Below, piece by piece: positions 43,392-53,413 of a stretch of DNA of 64,000 nt (within the stretch, counting starts at the first letter, position 1; each line of letters opens with the position of its first letter). Both the position numbers and the translations under genes were made by a program. The DNA comes from an uncultured Desulfobulbaceae bacterium (GTDB lineage: Bacteria; Desulfobacterota; Desulfobulbia; Desulfobulbales; Desulfobulbaceae): positions 124,001-188,000 of the forward strand of contig CAMYLK010000002.1 of assembly GCA_947259225.1 (NCBI GenBank). Reading direction: 5' to 3'. The notes under the pieces were generated by a model. That model was not told the DNA's origin and did not search any database. It was given only the letters and a program-made list of their open reading frames with translations.

Positions 43392-45314
43392 ATGAGACAC
43401 TTAAAGGCAAACACTTTTCTGGCAGCTGTTATACCAATCATCTGCCTGGCAGTGTTGAGTAATTCCTTAACAGCCTCGCCATATGATCATGGTGAAGTTA
43501 CTGCAGAGGACTTAGCACAGGAGAAGGTTTATTCACCATATGTCGGACGAGCCTATCCTGATCAGGTCCTGTTCGGTGACTCGCATTTCCACACCAATCT
43601 TTCATTCGATGCAGGCCTGATCGGAACCTCACTGGATGCTCACGCTGGTTATCGTTTTGCCCGGGGTGAGAAGGTTATCTCCAACACCGGCCAACCGGTG
43701 CAGCTCATCCGGCCGCTGGATTTCCTGGTGATCACCGACCATGCCGAGTTCATCGGCCTGGCGCCCATGATCCATGCATCCGATCCGAATCTGCTAGCTG
43801 ATCCCTGGGGTAGATCGATATTCGAGTTGTTCAACTCCGGCCAGGAAGGGCGCATGCAAGCCTTTGCAGAGATAATCAAAATTGGCACTGTAACAATGGT
43901 CAATCCCTTCAGCAGCGATGATGCAGCCAGAAACATCTGGCAGAACTTTATCAAGATTTCCGAGATGTATAATGAACCCGGCCGTTTTACTGCTATGACC
44001 GGCTATGAATGGACTTCCACACCGAAAGGCGACAATCTGCATCGAGTCGTCATCCTGGCCGATGGTGCTGACAAGACAAGCCAGACTATGCCCTTCTCGA
44101 CTTTCGACAGTCAGGATCCCGAGGATCTCTGGAAGTATCTCAGTCTGTACGACGCCAGGACCGGCGGCCGGGCCATGGCAATCCCTCATAACGGCAACCT
44201 GAGCAATGGCCTGATGTTCAATGGCAAAGATTTCAAGGGCAATAACATAACCCGTGATTATGCCGAGAGACGTATACGCTGGGAGCCGCTTTTTGAAATG
44301 ACTCAGATCAAGGGAGACGAGGAGGCGCACCCGTTTATGTCTCCGGAGGATGAATTTGCTGATTTCGAGAATTGGGACGTGGCCAACCTCTCAGGGACGG
44401 CTCCCAAAGAAGACTGGATGCTGCAGTATGAATACGCGCGCTCGGCACTCAAACTGGGTCTCAAGCTCGGCACAGAGCTTGGTGTTAATCCATACAAATT
44501 CGGCATGATGGGTGCCTCTGATACCCACACCGCCCTGGCCACCACCCGTGAAGAAAATTATTTCGGTAAATACCAGCAGACAGAACCCTCGCCTACCCGT
44601 CATAACAACGAGGTCATACCTGCCGATGATCCTGCCCTGCGTATCATGACCTCCCAGGAACAGGCCGGAAGCCTCATGGCAGTCTGGTCCCGGGAAAACA
44701 CTCGGCGGGACATCTTTGACGCCATGCAGCGCAAGGAGGTCTACGCTACTACCGGCACCCGGATCAGGGTGCGGGTATTCGGTGGCTGGGATTTCAAGCC
44801 TGACGAAGTCTCACGCTACGATTTTGTGGCTGAAGGTTATAAACGTGGGGTTCCCATGGGTGGCGATCTCCCCAAAGCCTTTGAAGGCAAGTCACCGACC
44901 TTCATGATCCGCGCCCTGCGCGACCCGGACGGAGCCAACCTTGACCGCATCCAGATCATTAAAGGCTGGGTGGATAAGAAGGGCGAAACCCATGAACGCA
45001 TTTTTGATGTGGCGGTATCGGACAACCGCATGATTGGCCCGGATGGTCGCTGTAAAAAACCGGTCGGCTCCACCGTGGATCTGGACAAGGCCACCTACAC
45101 CAATACCATTGGCGATGCCATTCAGGCTGCCTACTGGCAGGATCCTGATTTTAACCCAAATGAATCAGCCTTCTATTATGTGCGTGTTCTGGAGATCCCG
45201 ACCCCGCGCTGGACCACCTATGATGCTGCTTTTTATGGTATCAAGCGCCCAGACAATGTACCAGCAACAGTTCAGGATCGAGCCTATACCTCACCAATCT
45301 GGTATACACCGTGA
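43392..45314 (+). CDS. Exported DUF3604 protein (PHP-like predicted metallohydrolase)
   Basis: A 640-residue exported protein. After a signal peptide (hydrophobic 9-27) comes LFGDSHFHTNLSFD (Asp63, His65, His67) and LVITDHAEFIGLAP, metal-ligand patterns like those of PHP-domain phosphoesterases, with further His in IPHNGNLSNG and GASDTHTALA. This is the DUF3604 signature; members are large periplasmic or secreted proteins of unknown substrate. The C-terminal half has VYATTGTRIRVRVFGG and YTSPIWYTP, the conserved end of the family. A G-rich ribosome site precedes the ATG. It lies between the DUF4136 lipoprotein and two alpha/beta hydrolases. Confidence 0.9.
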   Translation: MRHLKANTFLAAVIPIICLAVLSNSLTASPYDHGEVTAEDLAQEKVYSPYVGRAYPDQVLFGDSHFHTNLSFDAGLIGTSLDAHAGYRFARGEKVISNTGQPVQLIRPLDFLVITDHAEFIGLAPMIHASDPNLLADPWGRSIFELFNSGQEGRMQAFAEIIKIGTVTMVNPFSSDDAARNIWQNFIKISEMYNEPGRFTAMTGYEWTSTPKGDNLHRVVILADGADKTSQTMPFSTFDSQDPEDLWKYLSLYDARTGGRAMAIPHNGNLSNGLMFNGKDFKGNNITRDYAERRIRWEPLFEMTQIKGDEEAHPFMSPEDEFADFENWDVANLSGTAPKEDWMLQYEYARSALKLGLKLGTELGVNPYKFGMMGASDTHTALATTREENYFGKYQQTEPSPTRHNNEVIPADDPALRIMTSQEQAGSLMAVWSRENTRRDIFDAMQRKEVYATTGTRIRVRVFGGWDFKPDEVSRYDFVAEGYKRGVPMGGDLPKAFEGKSPTFMIRALRDPDGANLDRIQIIKGWVDKKGETHERIFDVAVSDNRMIGPDGRCKKPVGSTVDLDKATYTNTIGDAIQAAYWQDPDFNPNESAFYYVRVLEIPTPRWTTYDAAFYGIKRPDNVPATVQDRAYTSPIWYTP

Positions 45315-45426
45315 TCAGGGGTTTAGGCTGGAGGTGTTTAGACAGGAGGCTTAAAGTTACTGGACTGAAGGTCGAAAGGATTAATGCTGATTAAAAGCAG
45401 TATGGGACGATAAAAGGGAATCCATT

Positions 45427-46620
45427 GTGACCCGTTTTAAGAAACTGACTTTATGGAGTGCGGGACTGGTCGTGGTGGCACTTCTCCTTCTGATGGCTTT
45501 TTTCTATCGGCCCACCCGTCTTGCCCTGGAAAGGGCTGAGGCCTTTTCGTTCCGCCGCATGACAGTAGCCCAGTTAGCTGATCAGGACGCCTACCGCTTT
45601 TTCTACGTCAGTAATCGTCACTTGGAACCGGGTGAGGGAAGCCCTGAAGTAAGGTTCAGTCAACAACGAGAAGATACTCTCAAGTTCGGTCGCTTTGACA
45701 CGGAAATTCAACCTACCCTGGGTCTTGGGATGATCATCAATCCTACCGACTGGTTTCAGAATGAGGAACTGCAGGTCAAGGACGTTCAACCACTGGACCG
45801 GAATGAGTTTGTCTCTGATGTAAGCGGGCTTGTCGAGGAATCACCGCACCAGGCTCTTATGGTGATCGTCCACGGATACAGAAACACGTTTCCAACCTCA
45901 CTGCGCATGGCAGCTTTCCTTGGCCATATTCTTGACATTAACGCCCCGGTAATGGTCTTCGACTGGCCGGGCGATCAGGGTTCAGGATTACGAGGCTACA
46001 GGCGTGCGCAGCAAATTGCCCACGATTCAGGGGCCCAGCTAGCCGAGACACTGGAGATGATCATCAGCGATATCAAGCCGGACAAGTTGTGGCTGATAGC
46101 CAACAGCATGGGTGGGCAGGTAGTGGTCGATGCGTTCAGTCTTCTCTATCAGAACGAAAACCTGGCAGACCTGGATACCGAATTTGAAGATGTTGTCCTG
46201 ACTGCACCTGATGTTGACAAAAATGATTTTAACGAACAATTCAAGCGGCAAATCACCTCCCTGACAAAGAACTTGACGGTGTATGTCTCTTCAAACGATC
46301 GCGCTCTGATGGCAAGCCGGATCGTCAACCGGGGAAGACGCCTGGGCAAAAGTACACCGGATATCCTGAACCCGGATCAGTATGAAGAGGCTGTCAGCGT
46401 GGCAAAATTAATTGAACCTGACAGCAGGCTTATAACCCTGGTTGATGTTACACCGGTGAACCGCACCCGTAATTTTCATAATTTCAGCCTGGAAACGCCG
46501 GAGTTTTTTGACGATCTCTATTTGAGACTGATAAATGACTCGACACCTTATAATCGACTGATCTATCCTGTCAGTGCTCAGGATAGTTCAATTTACTGGG
46601 TCCTGACCAGTAGTCGTTAA
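45427..46620 (+). CDS. Membrane-anchored alpha/beta hydrolase, DUF900 type
   Basis: The 397-residue protein has an N-terminal membrane anchor (about residues 10-26) and an alpha/beta-hydrolase domain (about 140-340): VIVHGYRNTF, FDWPGDQG and the nucleophile LIANSMGGQ with Ser227, then APDVDKNDF for the acid region and a His in RNFHNF near the end. This is the DUF900 pattern, predicted esterases or lipases. The start is GTG 45427, with AAAGGGA upstream. The next hydrolase gene begins 11 nt later. The anchor points the catalytic part to the periplasm; the substrate is unknown. Confidence 0.88.
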   Translation: MTRFKKLTLWSAGLVVVALLLLMAFFYRPTRLALERAEAFSFRRMTVAQLADQDAYRFFYVSNRHLEPGEGSPEVRFSQQREDTLKFGRFDTEIQPTLGLGMIINPTDWFQNEELQVKDVQPLDRNEFVSDVSGLVEESPHQALMVIVHGYRNTFPTSLRMAAFLGHILDINAPVMVFDWPGDQGSGLRGYRRAQQIAHDSGAQLAETLEMIISDIKPDKLWLIANSMGGQVVVDAFSLLYQNENLADLDTEFEDVVLTAPDVDKNDFNEQFKRQITSLTKNLTVYVSSNDRALMASRIVNRGRRLGKSTPDILNPDQYEEAVSVAKLIEPDSRLITLVDVTPVNRTRNFHNFSLETPEFFDDLYLRLINDSTPYNRLIYPVSAQDSSIYWVLTSSR

Positions 46621-46631
46621 TTGGTAAGTTC

Positions 46632-48101
46632 ATGAAATCCTTACTTTTCGTTTTTTATACAGGACGTCCCTGCGTAAACACCCTTCTCTTCATTGTGCTG
46701 TTTGCTTTGGTCTCCCAGGGCTGTGGTGGTCCTCCTCTTGAGCCATGGCATACTGAAAAACTCACTGCTGATTTCAGAGCTGACATGGCCGATGAAGTCC
46801 GGACATTTGACAGCTATAGAAAGCTGGAAAACAGGTTGTTCGGTCAGTTGGAAAAAAAGGTATATGCCAATATTGACACAGGACCTGAATTCACTCTTGT
46901 CCGGTACAGTTCCGGCAGTATTGCTGATCCGCTCAAATACAATCCAAACTGGAACCGCAGCTTTGAATTGGCAACTGACAGGCCGGTCGGCGGTGTCCTG
47001 CTTCTGCACGGCATGTCAGATTCACCCTACAGTCTCCGGGCTCTCGGCCAGGCACTCAATAAAAATAACTACTGGGTAATCGGACTGCGTCTTCCCGGCC
47101 ATGGTACAGCACCTTCCGGGCTGAAATATATCAACGTGCGTGACATGGCTGCCGCCGTGGAATTGGGAATGGAGCACCTTGCTGCAACAGTCGGGAATAA
47201 ACCGATCCACATTGTCGGTTATTCAACAGGTGCATCCCTGGCTCTCAACTACACGTTCAATGTTATCGGCAGGAGAGATGGGCCCGAACCGGCCAGTCTG
47301 GTACTTGTTTCACCAGCAATTGGGGTACATTCTGCTGCAGCTTTTGCCCGCTTCAAGAACAGGTTATCCATAATTCCCGGCCTTGGAGGGTTTGCATGGC
47401 TGGATGTCATGCCGGAATTCGACCCGTACAAGTACAACTCTTTTGCCACGAAGGCCGGAGATGTTGTTTATCGGTTGACGCAGACCGTTTCGAGGCTGCT
47501 CGCCTCCATGGATCGATCTGTCCTGAAGAATGATCTGCCACCTATCATGGTTTTCAAGTCAACAGTTGATGCGACCGTCTCAACAGATGCCGTGGTTGAC
47601 AGGTTGCTTGATCCTCTGGCTTCTGAATTAAACGAGCTCGTCCTGTTTGACATAAACCGTTTTGCAGCCAAATCAACCTTACTGGTATCTGATCCGGCAC
47701 CACTGACGGAACGGCTTATGGCCGACAATAAGCTGCCGTTTACTCTTACCCTGATCACAAATGAGAACCCCGAGAGTTCAAAAGTTATAGCCCGGCATAA
47801 GGCCCCGTTTTCTTCAGAGATATCGGATACACGGCTGGACCTTGCCTGGCCCCTGGGTGTCATATCGCTGTCCCACGTCGCGTTGCCATTTCCCCCTGAT
47901 GATCCACTTTACGGTGTGAATCCACCGGAAGATTTTACGAGAGTTTATCTGGGGCAGATGGCTATAAAGGGGGAGAGAGATCTGCTGAGATTTCCCGCCG
48001 ACTGGCTGCTCCGTTTACGGCATAATCCTTTTTATGGGTATCTTGAGACACGGACGCTTGAATGGGTAGATTCCGCCACAACCGCAAAAATTTCCAAGTG
48101 A
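46632..48101 (+). CDS. Alpha/beta hydrolase lipoprotein (lysophospholipase-like)
   Basis: The 489-residue product has an unusually long lipoprotein signal ending in VSQGC (Cys31). The alpha/beta hydrolase core shows GGVLLLHGMSDSPYSL (oxyanion region), GLRLPGHGTAPSG, the nucleophile VGYSTGAS (Ser198), a probable acid in KSTVDATVST and a probable catalytic His in ISLSHVALPFPPDDP. Such serine hydrolases act on lipids or small esters. It is flanked at 11 nt by the DUF900 hydrolase and at 6 nt by cardiolipin synthase, so the three form one operon. A role in phospholipid turnover is inferred from this context. Confidence 0.87.
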   Translation: MKSLLFVFYTGRPCVNTLLFIVLFALVSQGCGGPPLEPWHTEKLTADFRADMADEVRTFDSYRKLENRLFGQLEKKVYANIDTGPEFTLVRYSSGSIADPLKYNPNWNRSFELATDRPVGGVLLLHGMSDSPYSLRALGQALNKNNYWVIGLRLPGHGTAPSGLKYINVRDMAAAVELGMEHLAATVGNKPIHIVGYSTGASLALNYTFNVIGRRDGPEPASLVLVSPAIGVHSAAAFARFKNRLSIIPGLGGFAWLDVMPEFDPYKYNSFATKAGDVVYRLTQTVSRLLASMDRSVLKNDLPPIMVFKSTVDATVSTDAVVDRLLDPLASELNELVLFDINRFAAKSTLLVSDPAPLTERLMADNKLPFTLTLITNENPESSKVIARHKAPFSSEISDTRLDLAWPLGVISLSHVALPFPPDDPLYGVNPPEDFTRVYLGQMAIKGERDLLRFPADWLLRLRHNPFYGYLETRTLEWVDSATTAKISK

Positions 48102-48107
48102 TACGAT

Positions 48108-49529
48108 ATGTCTGATATAGAATATTTTACAATAGCCGGAACAATCCTGATTGTCGCTGAAGTTGCAGGGCTGCTGCTTACCTTTGATGTGGTTATGCGG
48201 CCCCGGTCATCCTCCCAGGGTACGGTTGCCTGGCTTGTCGCCCTGATTGCCATGCCAATCATCACCATTCCTCTTTACATCCTGTTTGGTCGCACACAAT
48301 TCCATGGTTACGCGGAAGCTTTACGGGATAAGGAGTCCCAACTCGGTGAACATTGGACAGAATGGTACTCCCGGATGAACAACCTGGCGGCTGAGCCGCA
48401 GGAGAATCTGGATGTTATTGAAAAGGTAGTGCGGAGCCTGACCAAAATTCCTTTTACCAGTGGAAACAAGGTGGAGTTACTCCTTGATGGGGAGGCAACA
48501 TACAGTTCGATGCTGGATGCCATTGCCCGGGCAGAATCATATATATATGTTCAATTTTATATTGTCCGTGATGATGCCAGTGGTCAAAGCCTGCGCGATG
48601 CACTTATTGAAAAAGCCCGGACCGGTGTGCGGGTGCATTTCCTGTACGATGAGATAGGCAGTATCAAACTGCCGGAATCGTTCTTTGACCCGATGCGAAA
48701 AGAATCCATGGAAGTATCCGGATTTAAAACAACACAGGGGAGGAGAAACCGTTTCCAGATCAATTTCCGTAATCACCGTAAACTTCTCGTCGTGGACGGT
48801 AAAACAGGTTTCATCGGAGGTCATAATCTGGGCGATGAATACCTGAAGTATCGGGATACCCATATGAGAATTGAAGGGCCGGCCGCCCAGCACATTCAGC
48901 TCACTTTTCTTAAGGACTGGTTCTGGGCCACCGGACAGATTCCCCAGAGTAATACATCAGCAGAGCTGACAGAAACAAATGATCAGGCCGTTGCCATCAT
49001 CAACACAGGCCCGGCGGATACCAATAAAAACTGCAGTATACTTTTTACAACATTAGTTGATATGGCCCGGCAAAGACTGTGGATAACCAGTCCATACTTC
49101 GTGCCGGATGATATTATGGTACGTGCGCTTCAGGCGGCAGCTCTTCGAGGTGTGGACGTTCGTATCATACTTCCGGACAAGGCAGACCAGAGGTTTGTCG
49201 AACTGGCTTCTTTCACCTACTATGCCGATATGACGAACTGCGGTGTGCGGCTCTTTCGCTACCGGGACCGGTTCATGCACCAGAAGGTGATCCTGGTGGA
49301 TGACTCGTTGGCTGGCATTGGCACTGTCAACCTCGACAACCGCTCAATTTATCTGAACTTTGAAGCGACAGGATTAGTTGCTGACGATGATTTTGTTTCT
49401 AATGTTGAAGCAATGCTGGTAGCTGATCTTGATCAGAGTGAGGAGGTGCATCCTGCCCGCTTTGATGGGAAGCCCCTCAGGTTTCGTGTTGCGGCAAGGG
49501 TTGCCCGCCTGGCTTCACCCTTGCTGTAA
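48108..49529 (+). CDS. cls: Cardiolipin synthase (phospholipase D family)
   Basis: A 473-residue PLD-superfamily enzyme with two N-terminal membrane helices (about 5-25 and 37-58) and two HKD motifs: HRKLLVVDGKTGFIGGHN and HQKVILVDDSLAGIGTVN. It condenses phosphatidylglycerol to cardiolipin, or uses related substrates, at the inner membrane. Length and topology match ClsA-type enzymes. It closes a tight operon behind two hydrolases (6 nt after the lipoprotein gene), suggesting coordinated lipid remodelling. No terminator hairpin is seen after it. Confidence 0.94.
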   Translation: MSDIEYFTIAGTILIVAEVAGLLLTFDVVMRPRSSSQGTVAWLVALIAMPIITIPLYILFGRTQFHGYAEALRDKESQLGEHWTEWYSRMNNLAAEPQENLDVIEKVVRSLTKIPFTSGNKVELLLDGEATYSSMLDAIARAESYIYVQFYIVRDDASGQSLRDALIEKARTGVRVHFLYDEIGSIKLPESFFDPMRKESMEVSGFKTTQGRRNRFQINFRNHRKLLVVDGKTGFIGGHNLGDEYLKYRDTHMRIEGPAAQHIQLTFLKDWFWATGQIPQSNTSAELTETNDQAVAIINTGPADTNKNCSILFTTLVDMARQRLWITSPYFVPDDIMVRALQAAALRGVDVRIILPDKADQRFVELASFTYYADMTNCGVRLFRYRDRFMHQKVILVDDSLAGIGTVNLDNRSIYLNFEATGLVADDDFVSNVEAMLVADLDQSEEVHPARFDGKPLRFRVAARVARLASPLL

Positions 49530-49665
49530 ATTCCTTGTTTGCAATTCACCACCCAACCCCTCTTGAATTTTTCTTATTTATTTTAATTAAGCTCTATAAT
49601 TGACAGGCAGCATGTTGAGCAGTTGCATGCAAGATTATGACGTGCAGGTTTATTTTTGTGATTAC

Positions 49666-49694
49666 TTGTTACCGCATCACATTTCCTATATATT
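49666..49694 (+). promoter_or_regulatory. Candidate promoter of the hybrid histidine kinase gene
   Basis: TTGTTA (49666-49671), 17-nt spacer, TATATT (49689-49694), about 40 nt before the ATG at 49735. The -10 has five of six consensus bases. Confidence 0.5.
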
Positions 49695-49734
49695 AAAATT
49701 GAGAGATCGTATTTTTTAGACTGAGGAACTTTGC

Positions 49735-51711
49735 ATGTCCTGCATACTTACCTACCAGGATTTGGAACACAGGATGAATGAACTGGAGAGAACTCTAGTT
49801 GCCCAACAAAAGGAACTTGAACGATTACGACAGAACGATACCAGGCTGCAATTGCTTCAACAATCCCTACCCATGGTACTGTATATTGCCGAACCTTTTG
49901 ACGATTATGGCGGTACGTGGGTAAGTGATCAGGTAGAAAAAATTTCCGGGTTCTCTGCTGTCCAATTTATGGCTGAGAAGGGTTTGTGGGCCGATCGGCT
50001 CCATCCTGAGGATAAGGAGAAGGCCCTTACGGTATATGGAGATATTCACAAAAGTGAATACATAGAGTTGGAATACCGCTGGCAGGTCGCAGATGGTAGT
50101 TATCGCTGGCTCAGGGATACTGCCACCCTTGTCAGGGATAAGCTGGACAAACCGGAGAAAGTGATCGGTACCTGGCTTGATATCACCGAACAAAAGCTGC
50201 TGGCGGAGGAAAGTGAAAAAAACAGAAAGAGATTTGATGACTTGGCTGATACCCTGCCGCAGATCATTTTTGAAACCGATGAGAAGGGACAGCTTACCTA
50301 TGTAAACAGCCAGGCATATAATCTGACTAGTTACACAGAAGAGGATCTGGCAACGGGTGTCAATGTATTGGGTTTTGTTGTACCTGAGGATCGTGAGAGG
50401 GCCGCCCATAACATGCAGCGGGTGATGAATGGCGAAAAACTTCCCGCCGGCAATGAATATACCATCGTAAAGAGAGACGGTTCGACTTTGCCGGTAATGA
50501 TATACAGCAGCCAGAGGGTTGAAAGTGGTGCGCATGTAGGCTTCCAGGGCATAATTGTCGATATTAGTGAACGCAAGAAAATGGAAGACGAGCTGCGCAA
50601 AGCCCATAAGCTTGAATCCATAGGCATTCTTGCCGGCGGCATAGCCCACGACTTCAACAATATCCTGACAGCGGTTATCGGCAACATCTCCCTGGCACGA
50701 ATCTATTCAAAGCCGGGTGAGAAGATATACAAAAAACTTGAAGAAGCAGAGCGTGCAACACTCAGGGCCAAGGACCTGACCCAGCAGCTTTTGACATTTT
50801 CCAAAGGGGGGGAACCGATAAAACGGTCAGTCGATCTTCCAAAACTGCTGAGGGAGACAAGCAATTTTGTGCTGCGCGGCTCAAATGTCAAATGTATGTG
50901 TAATCCCGCCGATGAACTTTGGGCAGTTGAAGTGGATGAAGGACAGTTGAGCCAGGTTATCCACAATCTGGTGATCAACGGTGACCAGGCCATGCCGGAG
51001 GGAGGGGAGATTACAATTACTGCCCGGAACAGGGATGTTTCACCTGAGGACAATCTGTCTTTACAGGAGGGAAGCTATGTTGAAGTGGCGATTGTGGACC
51101 AGGGTACAGGTATTAAGGAAGAACATCTTAACCGGATTTTTGACCCTTACTTTTCCACCAAGCAGAAAGGCCATGGATTAGGACTGGCGACAGCCTATTC
51201 AGTTATGAAGAATCATGACGGTTTGTTGACCGTTAATTCTACGCTTGGTCGTGGATCCACATTTACCATTTACATACCGGCGACACGGAAAAGTACCGTA
51301 AAAGATACGGTTGAACGCGAGGTCCTGCACCAGGGGAGCGGCAGGGTACTGCTGATGGACGATGAAGAGGATGTCAGGTATGTTGCATCCGAGATGCTGG
51401 CCCATATAGGTTACGAGGTGACACCTGCTGCCGACGGTCAGGAGGCAATGGAACTGTACAAAATAGCCATGCAGGCCGGCAAAACCTATGATGTTGTGAT
51501 CATGGACCTGACCATTCCGGGAGGAATTGGCGGGCGGGAAACCATAAAGAAACTCCAGACAATCGATCCGATGGTTAAGGCAATTGTGTCAAGCGGATAT
51601 GCCAATGATCCGATTATGGCAAACTACAAAGAATATGGTTTTATCGGTGTAGTGCCGAAACCCTATAAAATTGAACAGTTAAGTGATGTTCTGGGCAAAG
51701 CGGTCAGGTGA
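49735..51711 (+). CDS. PAS-domain hybrid sensor histidine kinase with C-terminal receiver
   Basis: A cytoplasmic 658-residue kinase without membrane segments. After a short coiled coil (1-40), two PAS/PAC units (about 41-155 and 160-285) sense an unknown signal. The dimerisation/phosphoacceptor motif is GGIAHDFNNILTAVIGN (near 302-318), followed by the ATPase domain (NLVINGDQAMPEGG, DQGTGI, GHGLGLATAYSVMKNHDG) and a receiver domain (about 535-655) with LLMDDEEDV and MDLTIPGG, whose Asp accepts phosphate. GAGGAA lies before the ATG. There is no cognate response regulator next to it, so its output is unknown. Confidence 0.94.
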   Translation: MSCILTYQDLEHRMNELERTLVAQQKELERLRQNDTRLQLLQQSLPMVLYIAEPFDDYGGTWVSDQVEKISGFSAVQFMAEKGLWADRLHPEDKEKALTVYGDIHKSEYIELEYRWQVADGSYRWLRDTATLVRDKLDKPEKVIGTWLDITEQKLLAEESEKNRKRFDDLADTLPQIIFETDEKGQLTYVNSQAYNLTSYTEEDLATGVNVLGFVVPEDRERAAHNMQRVMNGEKLPAGNEYTIVKRDGSTLPVMIYSSQRVESGAHVGFQGIIVDISERKKMEDELRKAHKLESIGILAGGIAHDFNNILTAVIGNISLARIYSKPGEKIYKKLEEAERATLRAKDLTQQLLTFSKGGEPIKRSVDLPKLLRETSNFVLRGSNVKCMCNPADELWAVEVDEGQLSQVIHNLVINGDQAMPEGGEITITARNRDVSPEDNLSLQEGSYVEVAIVDQGTGIKEEHLNRIFDPYFSTKQKGHGLGLATAYSVMKNHDGLLTVNSTLGRGSTFTIYIPATRKSTVKDTVEREVLHQGSGRVLLMDDEEDVRYVASEMLAHIGYEVTPAADGQEAMELYKIAMQAGKTYDVVIMDLTIPGGIGGRETIKKLQTIDPMVKAIVSSGYANDPIMANYKEYGFIGVVPKPYKIEQLSDVLGKAVR

Positions 51712-51796
51712 AACCGGGATAAGTATCTGAGCTGTTTTACATATCCGGTACCCAATGCCTTTTCCTCTTGATTTGCTTAGCCTGCCTGGCTAGCGT

Positions 51797-52903
51797 CTAA
51801 TCTGAACCCTCCTGTTTCCGTTCTTCTGCAAACAGATGCACATCCCTTTGCGGGAACGGGATGGTGATGCCTTCATTTTCAAACGTTTTGTAAAGAGCTT
51901 TGAGCAGGTTGTGGGTCTGGAGACCTTTTTCGCGGGGATCACGTACCCATACCAGGAGCTGGAAGTTCACAGATGAATCACCAAAGGAACGCACTCTTGC
52001 CCTGGGTTCCGGTGATTTGGCCAGCATCTCGTTTTCTTCGGCAACCTTCAGAAGAATTTTCTCCACTTTTCGCAGATCGCAGCCATAGGAAACACCGACA
52101 TCAACCCTTATTCGGAAGCGGGGTATCGGGGCACTTTCATTAATAATTTTTGAGGTGGACATTATTGAATTGGGAATGGAGATCATGACATCATCACGGG
52201 TTTTGATCTTAGTTGACCGGATCCCCATTTCGGTCACCTCTCCTCTTTCTCCGCTTTCCAGAATAATATAGTCGCCGACCTTGTAGGCTCGGTCGGCAAA
52301 AAGGGATATGCCGCCGATAAAGTTTGCCATGGTATCTTTCGCCGCGAGGGCGATGGCAATACCTGCAATACCCGCTGAAGCAAAGAGAGGGGTGAGGTCA
52401 ACGTTCCAGATAAGAAGCGCCCACGCGATACCTGCGAAAATGATGAGAACCTGGAGAATGTTTTTTGCCAGCAGAAAGAGATCGCTGTCGATACTTTTTT
52501 TCTGCAGATATTCGCTGATTTCAGTTTTGTTTATTTTGTGCACTTCCCGAATGATTACAACCCACCAGACGAAGAGGAGCAAGGTTTTAACAATGTTCGG
52601 TAGTACAGTATCAAAGGGCGGAGCTATGTCGGGGGGAATGATCAGGGCATGAAGTATGCCGAAGAGCAGGATGGTAAAGCAGATCGGTTTGTGCAGAGCA
52701 CTGACGATTCGATCATCAGCCTTGATTTTTGTCTTGTGGACAATCCGCCTGACGAGTTTATCGACAAAAAGATCGGTAATCTTTGCCAGTACCGAGTAAA
52801 AAAGAATTAAGAGCAGGCGCTGGGCAAAATGATTTTCATCCAGGCCATCAAGCAGTTTGAGAGGCTCGCTCAGAATATCGCTGATAAAAACAAATGGATC
52901 CAT
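51797..52903 (-). CDS. MscS family mechanosensitive channel
   Basis: The 368-residue protein has about four or five membrane helices (residues 20-180), the pore-lining helix rich in Gly and Ala (SAGIAGIAIALAAKDTMANFIGGISLF), the beta domain with GDYIILESGERGEVTEMGIRSTKI and a cytoplasmic alpha/beta vestibule ending in GITIPFPQRDVHLF. MscS channels release solutes on hypo-osmotic shock. It is minus-strand and converges with the histidine kinase gene. The Trm112-like gene lies 37 nt upstream on the same strand. Confidence 0.93.
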   Translation of the reverse strand: MDPFVFISDILSEPLKLLDGLDENHFAQRLLLILFYSVLAKITDLFVDKLVRRIVHKTKIKADDRIVSALHKPICFTILLFGILHALIIPPDIAPPFDTVLPNIVKTLLLFVWWVVIIREVHKINKTEISEYLQKKSIDSDLFLLAKNILQVLIIFAGIAWALLIWNVDLTPLFASAGIAGIAIALAAKDTMANFIGGISLFADRAYKVGDYIILESGERGEVTEMGIRSTKIKTRDDVMISIPNSIMSTSKIINESAPIPRFRIRVDVGVSYGCDLRKVEKILLKVAEENEMLAKSPEPRARVRSFGDSSVNFQLLVWVRDPREKGLQTHNLLKALYKTFENEGITIPFPQRDVHLFAEERKQEGSD

Positions 52904-52940
52904 TTTAACCCTGTAGACTCACGGTGTCTTTCGAGAGTGG

Positions 52941-53126
52941 TTACTTACCGTTGGACGATTCGTCCAGGGGTTTGGCCTCGTCGATAAGCATTATGGGAAT
53001 ATCATCCCGGATTTCATACTGCAGTTTACACTGTTCACAAAGTAATCCTGTACTGTCATGGTTCAGCTTGACAGGATTCTTGCACTGAGGGCATGCTAAA
53101 ATATCAAGGAGTTCTTTTTTTATCAT
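52941..53126 (-). CDS. Trm112 family zinc-ribbon protein
   Basis: With ATG 53126 the product is 61 residues, the usual Trm112/UPF0434 length; the frame is open to 53228, but only the shorter start has GGAG upstream and the family-typical beginning IKKELLDILACPQC. Two CxxC pairs (Cys12/Cys15 and Cys30/Cys33) form the zinc site, followed by YEIRDDIPIMLIDEA. In eukaryotes and archaea Trm112 activates methyltransferases; bacterial members (YcaR-like) are of unknown partner. It precedes mscS by 37 nt. Confidence 0.92.
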   Translation of the reverse strand: MIKKELLDILACPQCKNPVKLNHDSTGLLCEQCKLQYEIRDDIPIMLIDEAKPLDESSNGK

Positions 53127-53413
53127 GGTTGGCTCCGGGGTGGAAATTATATATTTTAAACAGTCATAATTGCAGCATAACAATCTTATGGATTTACTGC
53201 AGGAGTATCCTGAATTATTTTCACTCAATTATCAATATCGTAAAGAATTATTTTTTTCCAGAAAAATTGAGGTGTTAAGCTGTCCGGTTATTTTTGGCAC
53301 CTGAATATTCGCATCATTATTTACGATATGATTGCGTCAACGAGCTGAACGGTATACAATTACATAATGTAAATAGTTTTTTTTCAGCCGTAGTAAACTT
53401 CAGAGTGAAAATT

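Noticed and set aside
49867-50649. 260-residue minus-strand frame inside the histidine kinase gene
   Set aside because: The PAS and kinase motifs read on the plus strand through the whole interval; the antisense frame has no recognisable features.
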